Source: Candidatus Woesearchaeota archaeon
Lineage (GTDB): Archaea; Nanobdellota; Nanobdellia; Woesearchaeales; UBA525
Length of the DNA stretch: 21,527 nt
Assembly: GCA_013331575.1 (NCBI GenBank)
Contig: DUGD01000009.1
Span: 16,147 to 37,673 of the forward strand
Direction of reading: 5' to 3'
The position numbers were made by a program, and so were the translations under genes. Shown here one piece after another: positions 20,745 through 21,527 of the stretch; position 1 is the first letter of the stretch, and every line of letters starts with the position of its first letter. The notes beneath the pieces are model-generated. The model did not search any database, had not been told where the DNA came from, and worked only from the letters and a program-made list of their open reading frames with translations.

Positions 20745-21392
20745 TCATGCATTCGTCATGACTGTTTCCGCCGCTTCCGCACTATCGGGTTTCATCGCGT
20801 CGTGCTCCTTCGCTAGCTTTACCATGTCGCTCGAGCTCTGCACTTTCCCGCCGTGCCCGATGCCGAAGACCATCTTGATGCCGAGCCTGTCGCAGAGCTC
20901 GTACTCAGGGATGTTCTCCGCCTTCCTATCGCCGCCGTTAGCGAAGATATCGGGCTTGAGGATCGCGAGCTCTTCGCACACCGACATGTCCTTCGTGCCA
21001 GATGTGTGACGCGTCAGCATGACTTCGTCGACCACCTCGAACGCCTCGATTATCTCTTTGCGCTCCTTCTCTGGCATGAATGGGTAGCCTTTCTTGAGCG
21101 CTATCCAATTGTCGTTGTTGACAATGACGACGAGGTGGCTACCGAGCCGCTTGGCCTCGATGAACATGCGTACGTGGCCGATATGCACCGGGTCGAACCC
21201 GCCGCTGACCGCCACGACCGTAGAGTCTCTAGCGCCTCCCTGCGCGGTCTCTTGCGTGGTATTGCTCTTGTCGGCATTGCCTGTAGTAGTATTGTACGTG
21301 GTGGCATGGCCCGTAGCATTGCCCGTAGTCGTATTGCCCGCAGTATCCTTCGTGGTATTGTTTGCTGCATCATTCGTAGTATCATTCGTCAT
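20745..21392 (-). CDS. HIGH-motif nucleotidyl/cytidylyltransferase (215 aa) with Asn/Thr-rich N-terminus
   Basis: The catalytic core starts at about residue 58: VVAVSGGFDPVHIGHVRMFIEAKRLG, with the HIGH signature (HIGH), then KKGYPFMPEKERKEII, GGDR and SSSDMVK, the latter in the place of the ISSSD motif. The family moves AMP or CMP onto phosphorylated substrates (glycerol-3-phosphate, FMN, heptose or similar). The substrate is not clear. The first ~57 residues are Asn/Thr/Gly-rich repeats with no place in the fold, encoded by 15-base repeats. A strong GGAGG ribosome site supports ATG 21392, so the extension is probably translated. Confidence 0.85.
   Translation of the reverse strand: MTNDTTNDAANNTTKDTAGNTTTGNATGHATTYNTTTGNADKSNTTQETAQGGARDSTVVAVSGGFDPVHIGHVRMFIEAKRLGSHLVVIVNNDNWIALKKGYPFMPEKERKEIIEAFEVVDEVMLTRHTSGTKDMSVCEELAILKPDIFANGGDRKAENIPEYELCDRLGIKMVFGIGHGGKVQSSSDMVKLAKEHDAMKPDSAEAAETVMTNA
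21255..21392 (-). repeat. Degenerate 15-base tandem repeat inside the nucleotidyltransferase gene
   Basis: Units such as GCATTGCCCGTAGTC and GTATTGCCCGCAGTA recur with small changes, plus shortened 9- and 12-base units. In frame they give the Asn/Thr/Gly-rich N-terminus (TTTGN-type units). Lengths are multiples of three, so the frame stays open; such repeats expand and shrink easily. Confidence 0.7.
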
Positions 21393-21527
21393 AGTGCGCC
21401 TCCGTGTTATTGTTACATCGCTGCTTGAACGCCCGCTCCAGGTGTCCGTTCTTTCACAGGGCATCTCTGCCGCGCGTTTGCACGCTCGTGCCCCTCGCGC
21501 GAGCATCTCGGACCTCGCATTGTGGCT
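21393..21527. other. Window end without a convincing gene
   Basis: Apart from the GGAGG ribosome site (near 21400-21405) of the minus-strand gene, nothing was recognised. A gene starting beyond the window cannot be excluded. Confidence 0.4.

Noticed and set aside
1..21527. CRISPR array
   Set aside because: Short repeats occur (9, 15-17 and 51-55 bases) but none forms a regular series with unique spacers.

Overview
The window looks archaeal, probably from a small-genome (DPANN, Woesearchaeota-like) lineage. The lineage is inference; the archaeal call rests on visible features. These are a TrmB-type regulator, a SpoVT/AbrB-PhoU regulator of the archaeal kind, MNT/HEPN and RHH/RelE modules, and promoters with a TATA box 25-28 bases before the start codon (leaderless transcripts) mixed with genes carrying GGTGA or GGAGG ribosome sites. 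Several other genes resemble families best known in bacteria (DnaQ-like exonuclease, AI-2E family permease, DUF883, SHOCT, DUF1328, DUF4389, an ice-binding domain), which suggests gene import.

Layout. (1) 1-5.6 kb: the 3' end of a tRNA gene is followed by small gene blocks. Each block ends in a copy of the tRNA 3' end preceded by a shared arm with the core CCGTGTCACG, at about 3.35, 4.85 and 5.6 kb. Blocks: small membrane and acidic proteins plus an ImmA-type protease/PIN toxin pair and a 4-TM protein; then a helical protein divergent from a TrmB regulator; then a papain-like (NlpC/P60-type) protein. This looks like serial integration of small elements at one tRNA, but no integrase is present. 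(2) 5.7-7.5 kb: an HTH-MNT/HEPN pair with a perfect 16-bp palindrome in its promoter, and a RelE/RHH pair with three CTATAG boxes in its promoter. (3) 7.6-11.1 kb: a lipoprotein, a DUF4389 membrane protein, a polytopic membrane protein and a large cysteine-rich surface protein. (4) 11.1-13.5 kb: three nucleic-acid-related genes on the minus strand and an AI-2E family permease. (5) 13.5-15.8 kb: a run of very small membrane, basic and acidic proteins resembling bacterial envelope-stress genes, including two genes under 60 codons (a KGG-like basic peptide and DUF1328), followed by a winged-helix regulator. (6) 16.2-19.5 kb: two surface proteins, an ice-binding (DUF3494) protein with two PKD repeats and a Big_5-TM-DUF4332 protein. 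Both have a perfect 7-bp hairpin directly against the ribosome binding site. (7) 19.7-21.4 kb: an AbrB-PhoU regulator and a HIGH-motif nucleotidyltransferase with a repeat-encoded Asn/Thr-rich N-terminus.

The most interesting items are the tRNA-anchored block array, the ice-binding/Big_5 pair with hairpin-gated leaders (possible temperature control), and the membrane protein joining an outside Ig-like domain to an inside helix-hairpin-helix domain. All family calls were made by reading motifs; no database search was run.
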